This document shows, in pieces, positions 1 through 9,321 of a stretch of 11,703 nt of DNA (its first letter is position 1; every line of letters begins with the position of its first letter). Under the pieces are notes generated by a model. It saw only the letters and a list, made by a program, of their open reading frames with translations, had not been told where the DNA came from and ran no database searches. This DNA is from Beroe ovata (lineage: Eukaryota; Ctenophora; Nuda; Beroida; Beroidae), in NCBI GenBank assembly GCA_946803715.1, contig CAMPET010000011.1, forward strand, positions 473,700 through 485,402, given 5' to 3'. The position numbers were made by a program, and so were the translations under genes.

Positions 1-24
1 TGTGTGTGTGTTTGTGTGTGTGTA
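1..24. repeat. TG microsatellite at left window edge
   Basis: A (TG)n run with one TTT interruption, cut by the window start. Confidence 0.95.
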
Positions 25-947
25 TAGCTGACAATACCTAATTGAGAGCTGTGTTGGGCAGTCTACATTGATTGTGGAATCTCAAATAAAGATGTGTGCC
101 ATCATGCCCTTCTCACAGATTACCCCTTAATTAACGGCGTACGTGTGGTACGTGTAAGAATTGGATAACTCAATCGCATTTGTCATTCGATTTCATGAAT
201 TAGGCTGTAGGCCATGGTCCATAGGGTCTTATGATAGATCTTGTGCTTATTAAGATCTGAATAATTTTGTATGGTAGGTATCCGTGGTATCCGTGAGAGT
301 TACTGAGAAATTCTGGTCTATTTTAGGATTCCATGCGTATCTTCAAATCACATTAAAGTATCATTCTCAAAGCACCAAAGTTTCGCCGTTGCCTCTCACG
401 TTGGCTTTCACTCAAATTGAACAGAAATATGGCCACCAAAAAGTGATTTTAAATCATTTCCGTGCCGCTTTCGCGCTTCTTTGAAGATTTGGTGGCGCAT
501 TTCATGACACATACTTGACACTTCCATCCTTCCTGCATTCATGACAATTATCACACTTCATTATTCATGTGTATGTAGGTATTATGTTTATAAATAGCAA
601 TTTTATAATGCATTTTTTTTGAGTTTCCCGCCTTTTCAACCAATTGATATATCGCGTGTGTTAGGTAATACACGCGAATTCCTGTTTGAACACGTGTGTG
701 TTTTAGGTGTTGGATGTCACTATGACATCATCTTTAGTCATCCCCACTTCTCAGTCATGACATTGGATATATTCTTTGCAAAGTCTGGTTCCTACTTACT
801 TTTCTAGGAGTGTAGGTGGGTGAAATTGCATTTCAATACCGCGACCCCCGATAGTCTAATTATTGTTTAGAAGTGCTACAATAGTTGTCCTTCGAAGAGT
901 ATTTGATTCTCTAATGTTCAATGATGTGATTGGATAAGAGAATATGA

Positions 948-1022
948 ACACAGACACAGACACACAGACACAGACACACACACACACACAGACACACACA
1001 TACACACACACACACTCACACA
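948..1022. repeat. CA/CAGA microsatellite
   Basis: Alternating ACAC with interspersed ACAG tetramers over about 75 bp: a compound dinucleotide array, CA on this strand. Confidence 0.95.
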
Positions 1023-1292
1023 ACCTTGTTCGTGTTTTTCATTCTCAATGAATTCAATTCAATAACACAATATTCAATTAATCGTGTTGGGGGAACGTCA
1101 GGTGGCAAGAATACTTCTGCAAGGAATAAATGATTTCAGTTATAAAACTAAATGGAACATTTCACCTTCTTATGATGCATGAAGATTCAAATTCTATTCT
1201 CCAATTTCCATGTCTGTTTCGATAATATTTTGGAGAATAAGTTGATTTTCAGAAACTGTTAGAATTTTCCAGGTCACCTATTTTCTACTATG

Positions 1293-1355
1293 TACATTGT
1301 ACATATTGTACAATGTAAGCAAGTTAAATTCCATACAGTTTATGGAAATTTAACT
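1293..1355. repeat. Two adjacent hairpins
   Basis: The first is a perfect 11-bp inverted repeat (tacattgtaca at 1293-1303, tgtacaatgta at 1307-1317) with a 3-nt loop. The second follows at once: the arm at 1322-1335 pairs with 1341-1355 with a single bulged base and a 5-nt loop. Together they look like a short cruciform-prone block, possibly an end of a decayed inverted-repeat element. Confidence 0.8.
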
Positions 1356-1391
1356 AGAAACTTTTGTGATCCAGCTTGCCCAGCATGCCCA

Positions 1392-1478
1392 GTGTGTTTG
1401 TGTGTGTGTTTGTGCGTGTGTTTGTGCGTGTGCGTGTTTGTGTTTGTGTGTGTCTGTCAGCGTGTGTATATATGTGTC
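1392..1478. repeat. TG-rich degenerate microsatellite
   Basis: TGTG broken by TTTG, CGTG and TCTG units. An open frame crossing it (1290-1481) is a product of the repeat, with Cys/Val runs. Confidence 0.93.
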
Positions 1479-2212
1479 TAATATCATGGCTTATACTCGG
1501 TTAAGTTCATTTGGGTCTGTTCATTCGGTAGTGCAAAATGTTTAGTTACTCTCTACTCTCTATTAATATAAGAATCATTGTATACAATGACCACATTATA
1601 CGATAGCGTACTCTAAATGGAACTATACTTTTTGTACATTTAATTTGAATAGCATACCTATTGTTCTTCTCTCTTTGAATCGTTCATGTCTAAGAGAAAG
1701 AAAATGGGGACCCTACCACATTCAAGGTGCAAATATGTACAAATCGACCTTCAACTTGAAATACTGAAAAGTGGTTCTGAAAATAGCTGGAAATTCGATT
1801 TTTTGCTCAGAACGCCATGAATTTATTGGTAATTTGTAAATAACCAATATTTTTCCGAGAATTTATAAACGTCATAATAACCTTACCGAAGAAAATTTGA
1901 TTCACATGGCAGGAATTAACGAACACATAGTTGTCGTTCTGTGATTAGTAACATCTTAGGTGTCTTACTGAGTAAAGACTATATGGGATGAGCGTTGAGT
2001 CTAGGCATAATATGATAGGGAAGCAAGTACTACTATAGCTTTCTAAAACTGGAGACATCCCTCGTAACTTGTTACTTCTCCCGTCTTCTCCAATTTGACA
2101 AGCTCGACAGGAATATTCATGGTTCAACAAATCCTTCCAGTCCCCCTCTTGAGTAGTAAACATGCTTAGCCACTCACGTTTATAGCGAAGTACAGCGTGA
2201 GAGCGATTAAAT

Positions 2213-2247
2213 CTCCGCAAAGTTATTAATCCTCCGCAAAGTTATTA
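2213..2247. repeat. 16-bp tandem direct repeat
   Basis: ctccgcaaagttatta occurs at 2213-2228 and again at 2232-2247, exact copies separated by 3 bases. This looks like a recent local duplication or target-site-like scar. Confidence 0.9.
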
Positions 2248-2365
2248 CCATGATTATCATTATCACATGGAGAGCTGGAACTGCTTCCTGTAGGAAAATA
2301 TATTGTACACGCATCATACACAAAGAGCAGCGACCCCTTCCGAGAGTTTTAATTCGCTAATTCAA

Positions 2366-2523
2366 GTGTGTGTATGTGTGATTGTGCCTGTCTGCGAGTC
2401 AGTGTCTGTGAAATGTTTGTGTATGTGTCTGTGTAATTGCTTGTCTGTGAGTCTGTGTGTGCGTGTCTGAGTCTGTGCCTGTGTCTACCTGTGCCTGTGT
2501 GCTTACCTTTCCCTGTGTCTGTC
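2366..2523. repeat. TG/TCTG-rich degenerate array
   Basis: About 158 bp of TGTG, TCTG, CCTG and GAGTC units, older and more interrupted than the other arrays. Confidence 0.88.
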
Positions 2524-3777
2524 TTATAATATCACAGAGACATCATACACTATAACATGCGCTAAAATATATTAGTATTACAAAGCTCTATCTATAAGTG
2601 GCTCCCTATTCAAGCGTGTAGGAATGTGGTGTAAGATGTGTATGCATCCCAATGATACCTACTTCATCATGATAAAAATTGGTGTGTGTAAATCTCCTGT
2701 ATATAGTAGCAGTAATAGGACATACGAGTCTTGTAATGATGATGGCGACTCTAATTATTCTACAACGTTATCATAGTCGCGGTCTATGATATAAGGGTAG
2801 TCTAGCAAAAAACTGAGATGATATCCTATAATCTACTTAGTGATAACCGAAGAAAACCTAACCAAAGGATGTGATTTTAGGTTTTTTTCCATGGGGAGCA
2901 TTCTGTTCCTGCAGATCTTTTCTTCAATCGAATACCCAGCTCACTCCTACAGATAGCTAGGTACATTCCTAAATTTACAGGACTGTAATTAGTTTTGTCA
3001 TGAGCCTTGTTAGAGGTTTAGAATTTATTGTACATACGTACGAGAAGTCTCGAAAATGTACGAATATGGTACGAAAATGGGAGAGCTGCTGGAACCCTGG
3101 AATGATTTTCTAATCTGAGTGAAAGGAAAGGATTTAGATCATGATATTATGATAATCAATGTTATGAAATTGGAGTAATAATCACTCAAACAATAATTCA
3201 TCTATCATTGGTAGGTAATAATTACGCCAAGTTTGTTCACCGTTTGAGTATATTAGAGGAAATTTAGCCAGACATCCAATGGGTTTGTGCTTGTTGTACT
3301 AAGTGGTCCTACTGGTAGAAAGCTCAATTAGTGCATGATGCAATAATTGAGGTTCAATGTCGAGAGTATATTCATTCAATTAGGGAGAATTTAATTGATT
3401 CAATTAGCTAATCACACGAAATGTGACAGTAACGCGTTGTTCACCCTCTTGTACAATTCAATTATCATGAATTATTCATCTTCATATAGAGCAACATTGG
3501 ATTGGTTATGTCTCGTTCAACTAAGTATGAGCTCCAGTAGGGAGAGTGAAGCGTGAAGAGTCCCTAGATGTAGAATGAAAACTCTCTGATATTCGCAGAT
3601 GCATGATATGCTAGACACTCAAATGCCTCATACCAGTTTCTACCTTCCCATTGTTAACAAGCCTAACCTTATACCGAAAAGCGCCCCTTTTAACCCGAAT
3701 CATTGCATAATAACCATAACCCCCCTCTATAACAACAACTCCTCTCTATAACAACCCCATCACCACATTATTTCCAG

Positions 3778-3937
3778 ATCGCGGAGGAGAAAGAAGAAGA
3801 ATAACGCACTGGGTGACGTGTGGGACCCCATGTTGGAAGCCAGCAGGAAGAGTACACTGGGCACACTCGGAACTAACCAGTCCAACAGCTTGCCGCACAG
3901 GAAATATGTGCCTCTACCCAAATACGCCGATCCTCAG
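3778..3937 (+). CDS. Exon A: stop-transfer and juxtamembrane segment of the kinase
   Basis: The acceptor is tttccag (AG 3776-3777) and the donor CAG|gtagag (GT 3938). The first base, 3778, completes a codon begun in an upstream exon; 53 codons follow and the exon ends in phase 0. The protein starts SRRRKKKNN, a basic cluster typical of the cytoplasmic side of a single transmembrane helix, so the helix should lie in the preceding exon. Near the end is [13 protein letters not shown], with two Tyr six residues apart and the second followed by x-Asp-Pro. In Eph receptors two juxtamembrane tyrosines have the same spacing and an EDP after the second; they hold the kinase inactive until phosphorylated. 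That role is inferred here. The same frame upstream meets a stop at 3749-3751, which confirms the exon edge. Confidence 0.85.
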
Positions 3938-6782
3938 GTAGAGAAAAGTTCATAAAATGTAGAGATCAAATGTGGGAAGAACTTTTGCTTTTTTCACAAT
4001 TTCTGGTACCTAGCTCGTGATTCAAGTTAGAGTTGATAGGTCCCGTTGCTTTATTGAGCTGTTATTCACTTCCAGGATGCTTTACGGAACGATAGGAATC
4101 TCGACCCTAGCCATATTGCATTGGAACGAGTGTGCGGTCAAGGTATCCTATCCACAGTGTTCAATTCCTACATACCATTATGACCATACTCTTTATTATA
4201 GCTACTGCATATCGTTTTTAACCCCGGATAGGCCAATTTGGGCAAGTTTGGAAGGGAACGTACAACGTGCCTGGCAGAAAACCCAAAGATATTGCAGCAA
4301 AGGTCCTCAAAGAGGGATCCAACCTCGATCAAAAACGGGAGTTCTTGATGGAGGCTCAGATCATGGTATGTTTAGGGAATATAAGTGATATTTTCTTAAA
4401 TTGTCCGCATAAGTACTCGATTCTGTCTTCTGCAAGCTCCGACTCCATTTCATATTGTGAAACTTTCTCTCCACGATCATTTCCCTTAATATAGTTCAAA
4501 ATCTTCTCGCTCCATACCTCTCCGTCTGTTTCATATTGCGATCATTAAATCGGGTCTCCACGTCACTGGAATTCGATGTTAATGGTTTGATTGGAGTTCC
4601 CGGTCAAAGTCACGGATTTTCACCTTGTTTCATGGGTCCGGGGATAAATCAAATATAGAATTGAGAATAGGAATTTTTATTGGTTTCAAGATTTACATGA
4701 TGAAGGGAAAGTCTGCAGTATACTATGAAAGCCGCCAAAATTTCATCTCATGTTATTAAAGAGCTCACTTTACTACAAACCTACCTATTACATGATAAGC
4801 TCATGTATCAGCTATGTTGTTGTTGCTTTTTTGAGGCTTACTAAACGCTTACAAAATGTCATTTTACACCAAAACAAAGATATCTGGAGTCGATGCATGA
4901 TTTGGAGGTTATAACTGACAGAAATGATATAGGAAGCAATTAACTGGATGACATGTTCTTTGGAAAACAAGTTGTCATTAATAACCTAGCTCAATAATTG
5001 AGGGGAGTTGTAATCCCGATTAAAGTGACTAAAATTCAACTCTCTAACTGACATCTTGATCCAAGTTATTAAGCAGTAAATATTGCGATGTGCTGACAAA
5101 AGGCAGGAATCATCCTTATTATGAAATCGGAGTTTTATAGTAGTGTACCGGAAAAGCTGTGATCTATATCTCTATATGATCTACAGGATCCCGTGAACAC
5201 CGGACGAAGTTATGGCGTGTCAGCCGGATTACCTGGCTACAGGAGCATCGTGTTTGTTGTTAAAAAAGTAAAAACAAGTGTGTTATATTTTCAGGATCAA
5301 TTCGAAGACCCAAACGTTATTGAACTGATTGGTGTGGTAAATCGGTGTGACCAGTTCATGATAATTACCGAGTATATGCGGAATGGGTGTCTACAAAGTT
5401 ACCTAAAGGTAAATATTGAACCTAAGAAAGTTTGAATTGGATGTTTATGATTATAAGGACTCCGTGATCTAGATTGATAGTTATTGTTTATGTTGGTGTA
5501 ACAAGCACAGCGATACCTAAGTATCTGAACACATCTCCGTAGGAAATCAAAGGGAAGAAGTTAACCCTTCAACTCCTGTCAATGGCACGAGGAATTGTAT
5601 CAGGAATGAAATATCTCGCCGAAATGAACTTCATTCACCGAGTAAGTACTAATGATTGGTTTATTATCAACCATTATTATTTTGAATTTTGAATAAAGGA
5701 ACTTGTCGACAGATTAATTTCTTTCCTCCTCATTTACCACTCGCTTGAAAGCGGAGAATCGCCTTTCTGAGTGCTATTATACACCTGGTGGTCTCTTATC
5801 AGGTTTAACCAATTAGAATTTAGAAATAATCAAAATTTGGCCCTTACTTACTAGGCCCATCCTCACTTGTCTCAAATTTCTTTGCTCATCAAACTACGAA
5901 ACCCTTCCCTTACAACCGTCTTCCTTTTCCTCGAAACCTCGAATGAAGTTTCATCTCAGATAAAATTATCGTTACAGTAACGAATAATAATATGGTAATT
6001 GTGTAATTGAAGAAGTTTTTTATCTTGCTTGGCTACAAATGCCGAATTGAACATATCGGAACTTTATCTCTCCCCCCTCCCCGGTTAATTTGATAAGTGG
6101 CTGTATGCGTTAAGACGTATTATGATAAGTGCGGTAATTGATTAGAATTAACGGTGCCACTTTGGTGGCTTCATGAGCTTGTAATGGTGCCCTATTGTGG
6201 TTTGAAGGCATCGTGCCAACTTGGGACAAAAACTCAATGTTTCAATAATCCTAATCAATTGGCGAGTCTTATAATTGACGTTGGTATTTGGTATTGGCTC
6301 ATTTCTGAGTGCCGTTATTCCACAGGATTTAGCGGCAAGGAATATCTTGGTAGACGAAAAGGGTGTGTGCAAAGTATCCGATTTTGGGTTATCCAGAATG
6401 CTTGAAGAGGACTCGCAGTACTACAAATCAATGGTTAGTGTTATATCTGCCACATTCCTCTGACTGCATGACGTGTAGTAGTGCACGTGTAGTGCACGTG
6501 TAAATATGCTCTTATAGCGCACACTGCACGTGCAGTGATCTTATAGTGCACACTGCATTGTTACAACTGCACGTGTAGTGCACGTGCATTATTACAATCT
6601 GAGCGTGCACCAATAACCACACCTCTCTTCAGTGTGCCCAGATACCTGTCCGGTGGACAGCACCCGAGGCTATTGTACACCAGAAGTACACGCAGGCCAG
6701 TGATGTGTACAGTATGGGCGTGGTTCTGTGGGAGATATTCACATACGGGGATACGCCCTGGGGAAAGGCAACCAACGATATG
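3778..6782 (+). CDS. Receptor-type tyrosine kinase, Eph-like; partial gene, seven exons (join 3778-3937, 4076-4142, 4232-4365, 5295-5408, 5543-5641, 6326-6433, 6633-6782)
   Basis: Protein tyrosine kinases transfer the ATP gamma-phosphate to Tyr; receptor types sit in the plasma membrane and signal from extracellular ligands. The joined exons give 277 complete codons with no stop. In order (numbering from the first complete codon): basic stop-transfer patch 1-9, juxtamembrane Tyr43 and Tyr49, Gly-loop GQGQFG 74-79, beta3 Lys99, alphaC Glu116, gatekeeper Thr145, HRDLAARN 190-197, DFG 210-212, activation-loop Tyr223/Tyr224, PVRWTAPE 232-239, alphaF Asp251. Every catalytic residue in this span is intact. 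From remembered consensus, the juxtamembrane region, [18 protein letters not shown] and [11 protein letters not shown] resemble Eph receptors, while the alphaF-alphaG region does not. The extracellular part, transmembrane helix and last roughly 60-70 kinase residues are missing, so both ends are open. A divergent Eph or an Eph-related orphan kinase are both possible. I am very sure of tyrosine kinase, moderately sure of receptor, and less sure of Eph. Confidence 0.93.
4076..4142 (+). CDS. Exon B: juxtamembrane end and start of Gly-rich loop
   Basis: The acceptor is cttccag (AG 4074-4075) and the donor caag|gtatcc (GT 4143). Twenty-two codons are followed by one base of a split codon (phase 1). 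It reads [22 protein letters not shown], and the split codon with exon C gives Gly. The segment fits the link between the juxtamembrane tyrosines and beta1: the I-x-L-E-R-V-x-G pattern is the usual beta1 lead-in to the nucleotide-binding loop. From Tyr49 to the first loop Gly there are 26 residues here; the Eph consensus I remember has 27. The intron before it is only 138 bp. Confidence 0.88.
4232..4365 (+). CDS. Exon C: Gly-loop, beta3 lysine and alphaC helix
   Basis: The acceptor is ccggatag (AG 4230-4231) with a weak pyrimidine tract, and the donor is atg|gtatgt (GT 4366). Two bases finish the split Gly codon and 44 codons follow. The product completes the nucleotide loop ([11 protein letters not shown]), then gives [11 protein letters not shown] with the ATP-anchoring Lys99, and [10 protein letters not shown] with the alphaC Glu116 that pairs with that Lys in the active kinase. 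The usual V-A-x-K is I-A-A-K here, which is conservative. The intron before is 89 bp. A different frame is also open across this exon, but only this frame joins exons B and D with kinase motifs. Confidence 0.93.
4366..5294 (+). other. Intron between exons C and D (929 bp)
   Basis: It is bounded by gtatgt and atattttcag. It is AT-rich and mostly featureless. Its last 108 bases (5187-5294) are open in the same frame as exon D and are preceded by an AG at 5185-5186, so part may be alternative exon. Confidence 0.85.
5295..5408 (+). CDS. Exon D: beta4, beta5, gatekeeper and hinge
   Basis: The acceptor is atattttcag (AG 5293-5294) and the donor aag|gtaaat (GT 5409). It has 38 codons in phase 0 at both ends. 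It encodes [15 protein letters not shown], the beta4 region with the common F-x-x-P-N-V-I motif, then [18 protein letters not shown]. Thr145 just before Glu-Tyr-Met is the gatekeeper beside the adenine pocket, and the Gly-x-Leu after the hinge starts alphaD. Thr is the gatekeeper in Src and many Eph kinases and usually leaves the pocket open to type I inhibitors. The frame stays open upstream into the intron to at least 5187; see the separate note on a possible alternative acceptor. Confidence 0.93.
5543..5641 (+). CDS. Exon E: alphaE helix to catalytic His-Arg
   Basis: The acceptor is tccgtag (AG 5541-5542) and the donor cga|gtaagt (GT 5642), close to the consensus. It has 33 codons in phase 0 at both ends. 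It reads from [21 protein letters not shown] through [12 protein letters not shown]. The alphaE pattern G-M-x-Y-L-A followed by F-I-H-R is the standard tyrosine kinase lead into the catalytic loop, and the exon stops exactly between HR and D of the HRD motif. The intron upstream is 134 bp. Confidence 0.93.
5642..6325 (+). other. Intron between exons E and F (684 bp)
   Basis: It is bounded by gtaagt and ttattccacag and splits the HRD motif between Arg and Asp. Short open frames on both strands at 6148-6405 overlap each other and look accidental. I see nothing else in it. Confidence 0.88.
6326..6433 (+). CDS. Exon F: catalytic loop, DFG and activation loop
   Basis: The acceptor is ttattccacag (AG 6324-6325) and the donor atg|gttagt (GT 6434). 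It has 36 codons in phase 0 at both ends. DLAARN supplies the catalytic base Asp192 and the metal-binding Asn197; AAR is the tyrosine-kinase signature, as opposed to Ser/Thr kinases. [11 protein letters not shown] contains the DFG Asp210. [10 protein letters not shown] carries Tyr223-Tyr224, likely activation-loop autophosphorylation sites. [11 protein letters not shown] is the wording I associate with Eph receptors and a few cytoplasmic kinases. Confidence 0.96.
6484..6586. repeat. Cluster of five CACGTG palindromes in a short intron
   Basis: CACGTG lies at 6484-6489, 6495-6500, 6527-6532, 6570-6575 and 6581-6586, all inside the 199-bp intron between exons F and G. The third is the core of a perfect 12-bp palindrome (ctgcacgtgcag, 6525-6536). 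A direct repeat of cttatagYgcacactgca (6511-6528 and 6540-6557, one mismatch) shows local duplication. CACGTG is the E-box bound by Myc/Max- and USF-type bHLH proteins, but repeat expansion alone could explain the cluster. Confidence 0.9.
6633..6782 (+). CDS. Exon G: P+1 loop, APE motif and alphaF
   Basis: The acceptor is cctctcttcag (AG 6631-6632) and the donor atg|gtgagt (GT 6783). It has 50 codons in phase 0 at both ends. It begins [18 protein letters not shown] is the tyrosine-kinase P+1 loop and APE closes the activation segment. It continues [24 protein letters not shown], with alphaF Asp251 and an aromatic in the usual Trp position of SDVWS. A second AG at 6640-6641 is also in frame and would skip Cys-Ala-Gln. 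I prefer the upstream site because it gives the normal spacing between the activation-loop Tyr and PVRW. The exon ends at alphaG, leaving the last kinase subdomains to a later exon. Confidence 0.94.
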
Positions 6783-7866
6783 GTGAGTGTTTCACACATT
6801 CCGCGCGGTAGTGACATTTGCACGTGCTCCGCATGAAAAGTCATGCAATACGGTCAGTAGTTACAATACAGTCGGTACATCTTTATGATTTTCCCGTTTT
6901 ACACGAAGACGTTATTTCTCATACAAAACTGGAAACATAATTTCTCTCTCGCACAAATTCGTAATCTGTCGGCCTCCCTACTCCCTCAAAGCATGTAATA
7001 AACTGCTGCTTGGGCGCGGCGCTGGATGTCACAATAATAGTTATAACTATATCCGATACTATCTATAAATGAGATATTTATGCAATAATTTCCCATAATT
7101 GTGTCCATGATAATCATCACCGTTTCCTGTCGAATCGTGACATGAATTACACAATGTAGGTTTTATTATAGCCCGCTATTCTTGATATTATATTGGATTG
7201 ACGATGCAGAGTTCAGAGGTGTGGCAGTTCAATATATATAGGTCTTTGGCTCCAGGTCGGCTGTGAAATTACCCTGAAATATCATATAGAGATCGATATA
7301 ACTTCTACCCACCAGAGGGCAGAGTTTCAGTTCGGTGTGTGGTTCGGTGATATCGATCCTACCAGTATCAGGTTAAATTGGCTCGTGGGTTAGGAATATG
7401 CCTGTCCATTCTTGAGTACGTGATACTGCTATGTCGGCTATGTCATTGTGGCGTTGATCTGAAATTTCATTCGCCCCACGGTCCACACCCCCGACTTTTG
7501 GTCATTACAATTAATGAGGAATACTGTATCGATGAATTGGACCAGGTGATTTGAAATAGGGGAAATTGCCCTGAAATTGACCCCATGGATTTGAGATATG
7601 TCTGGGGTAGATATGTTACATCATGATAGTTTCAACGGTGTGGTGAGGGGAGTGGGGACCGGTGATAAGTCACCTGACTAATTATTCGACTTAATTATTT
7701 CACTTGACCATAGCCAGGCAATTAATATTGGTTACCCCTATTTTGTGTTTAGTTGTCCAATTATCATTTATGAAATTCTTTCTCACTGTTTTGACATCGG
7801 ACCTAACTTTTTGGGTATTTTGAAAGACAAATTAATCCCCTTTACCATGGGAAAAGCCCCTATCCT

Positions 7867-7914
7867 ACACAGACACACAAATACAGACAGGCACACACAC
7901 ACACACGCGCGCAC
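7867..7914. repeat. CA microsatellite
   Basis: ACAC/ACAG units passing into CGCGCG at the 3' side, about 48 bp. Confidence 0.93.
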
Positions 7915-9241
7915 TCTTTAAACATACCATTCTTTCTCATAGTGGGTAATCAAATTACCTAGTGACGGGCCACAAACATGATGTTTTAAAACATGTAATA
8001 TTTCTAATATCTGTCAGGCGTGTGCTTGGGCATGATAAAGCGTTTTCAATTATCTCTTTACAAATGATAAGCCCCGTTTAAAACGTTGTTGTAAGAAACT
8101 TTTCTTATGGTGTGAACAGATTTTGAAAATCAGATACCTACACGCAGCAGTTGGAATGATTAGGAAAACTCCTGAAAGAGTGGCATAGGACATTTTTTGA
8201 CGAAATAAAAAGATGTTTGATGTAATGATGAATTTTATGAATACGTCGACGAAAATTTTCTCTCGAAATCTTGTAACACGCACATTTTGATGCTAATATA
8301 CGGGGGGGGTTTGTGTCCCCGCATTTCCATGATGATCCGTGTTATAGAGAAGGTATGAGTCGAAACAAAATGTCTCGACATTTCGTCGCCATGGTTACAC
8401 GATTATTTCAATTTCATGGTCCTTGATTCTTATATCATGTATTGGGCGCGAACACACACGCACATCAAACGTTACATCATGAAATTCATGGGATTCATAT
8501 GATTCATCTCTGAAAGTTAACATTTTTTTGAAATTTATGTAAATGGAAAGTAAGTTCTACAAAAATCCCTTGATCAATTTTTCATGTCAATCTTGGTATG
8601 TCATAAAAGGCTTTTAACTGAAAAGTTGTGATTTTCACTCACACTAGATACGTATCACAATATTTTCCAGCCGAAAAAGGACGGACTTGCGTGTAATACA
8701 ATCCTTCAAATGGTCCTAACTGGATTAACACAGGTTTTTTGCGACAAATTTTTGGTAGTCCTAGTATAATACCTATACCCCTCATTAAAGATAAGAGTCC
8801 TTGTTAACAGCATCCTATGATATATGATACATTGGGGTTTTGTTACAATATTGTACCCAATTAAATTAATCTGCGAATATATATCGTAAATCGTAATCGT
8901 GTCAATTGCCGTAATACGAGCTTGAGTGAGCGAACTTCTTGTACTTTCCCTATGGATAGACTGTTATTCGAGGAAAATTAGTGGAATTTTATCCGAAACA
9001 ATGCTGTGGGATGACAATCTTTCATTTGAGTACTGGGTGTGGTGATGTTGAGAAATAGGTACCATCTGAATGACTTCAATTTATTGAAAAAACTTGGTTT
9101 ATTTTGAAATTATTCAATAAAAGTCGCGATAACACAAGGAAAAATATTTTTCTCATACACACAAATCACCAATGTGTTATTTTCCAGTGAAATATCTTTC
9201 ATCACCTTGTACCCACGTCTGTTGCTAATCCCCTGGGAATT

Positions 9242-9290
9242 TGTGAGTACGTGTTTGTGTGTGTGAGTACGTGTTTGTGTGTGTGTGCGN

Positions 9291-9321
<31 letters not shown>

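Larger units (their letters stand above)
1..3777. other. Upstream non-coding stretch, probably intron
   Basis: I see no exon I can defend here. The open frames are short (62-91 codons at most) and resemble no family I recognise; one at 1290-1481 is partly translated microsatellite. The extracellular and transmembrane exons of the kinase must lie here or further upstream. The stretch holds TG/CA arrays, a double hairpin at 1293-1355, a 16-bp direct repeat at 2213-2247 and AT-rich sequence with no promoter signature that I can support. Confidence 0.6.

Noticed and set aside
1265-1311. Hydrophobic reading after ttttccag that could be a transmembrane exon
   Set aside because: The hydrophobic frame ends in the wrong phase for exon A, the matching-phase frame is less hydrophobic, and the sequence is a perfect palindrome, which explains the pattern.
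1945-2220. 91-codon minus-strand open frame
   Set aside because: No recognisable domain, no clear splice context and a length expected by chance in 11.7 kb; it begins beside a 16-bp direct repeat.
4017-4388. 123-codon open frame across exons B and C
   Set aside because: It is a different frame that runs through the intron; the kinase motifs appear only in the spliced frame with GT/AG borders.
6148-6405. Overlapping open frames on both strands in the intron before exon F
   Set aside because: They overlap each other, lack domain features, and the plus-strand frame crosses exon F out of frame.
7201-7393. 64-codon open stretch without Met after a possible acceptor at 7254-7255
   Set aside because: It does not read as tyrosine kinase alphaG-alphaI and has no donor before its stop; chance is sufficient.
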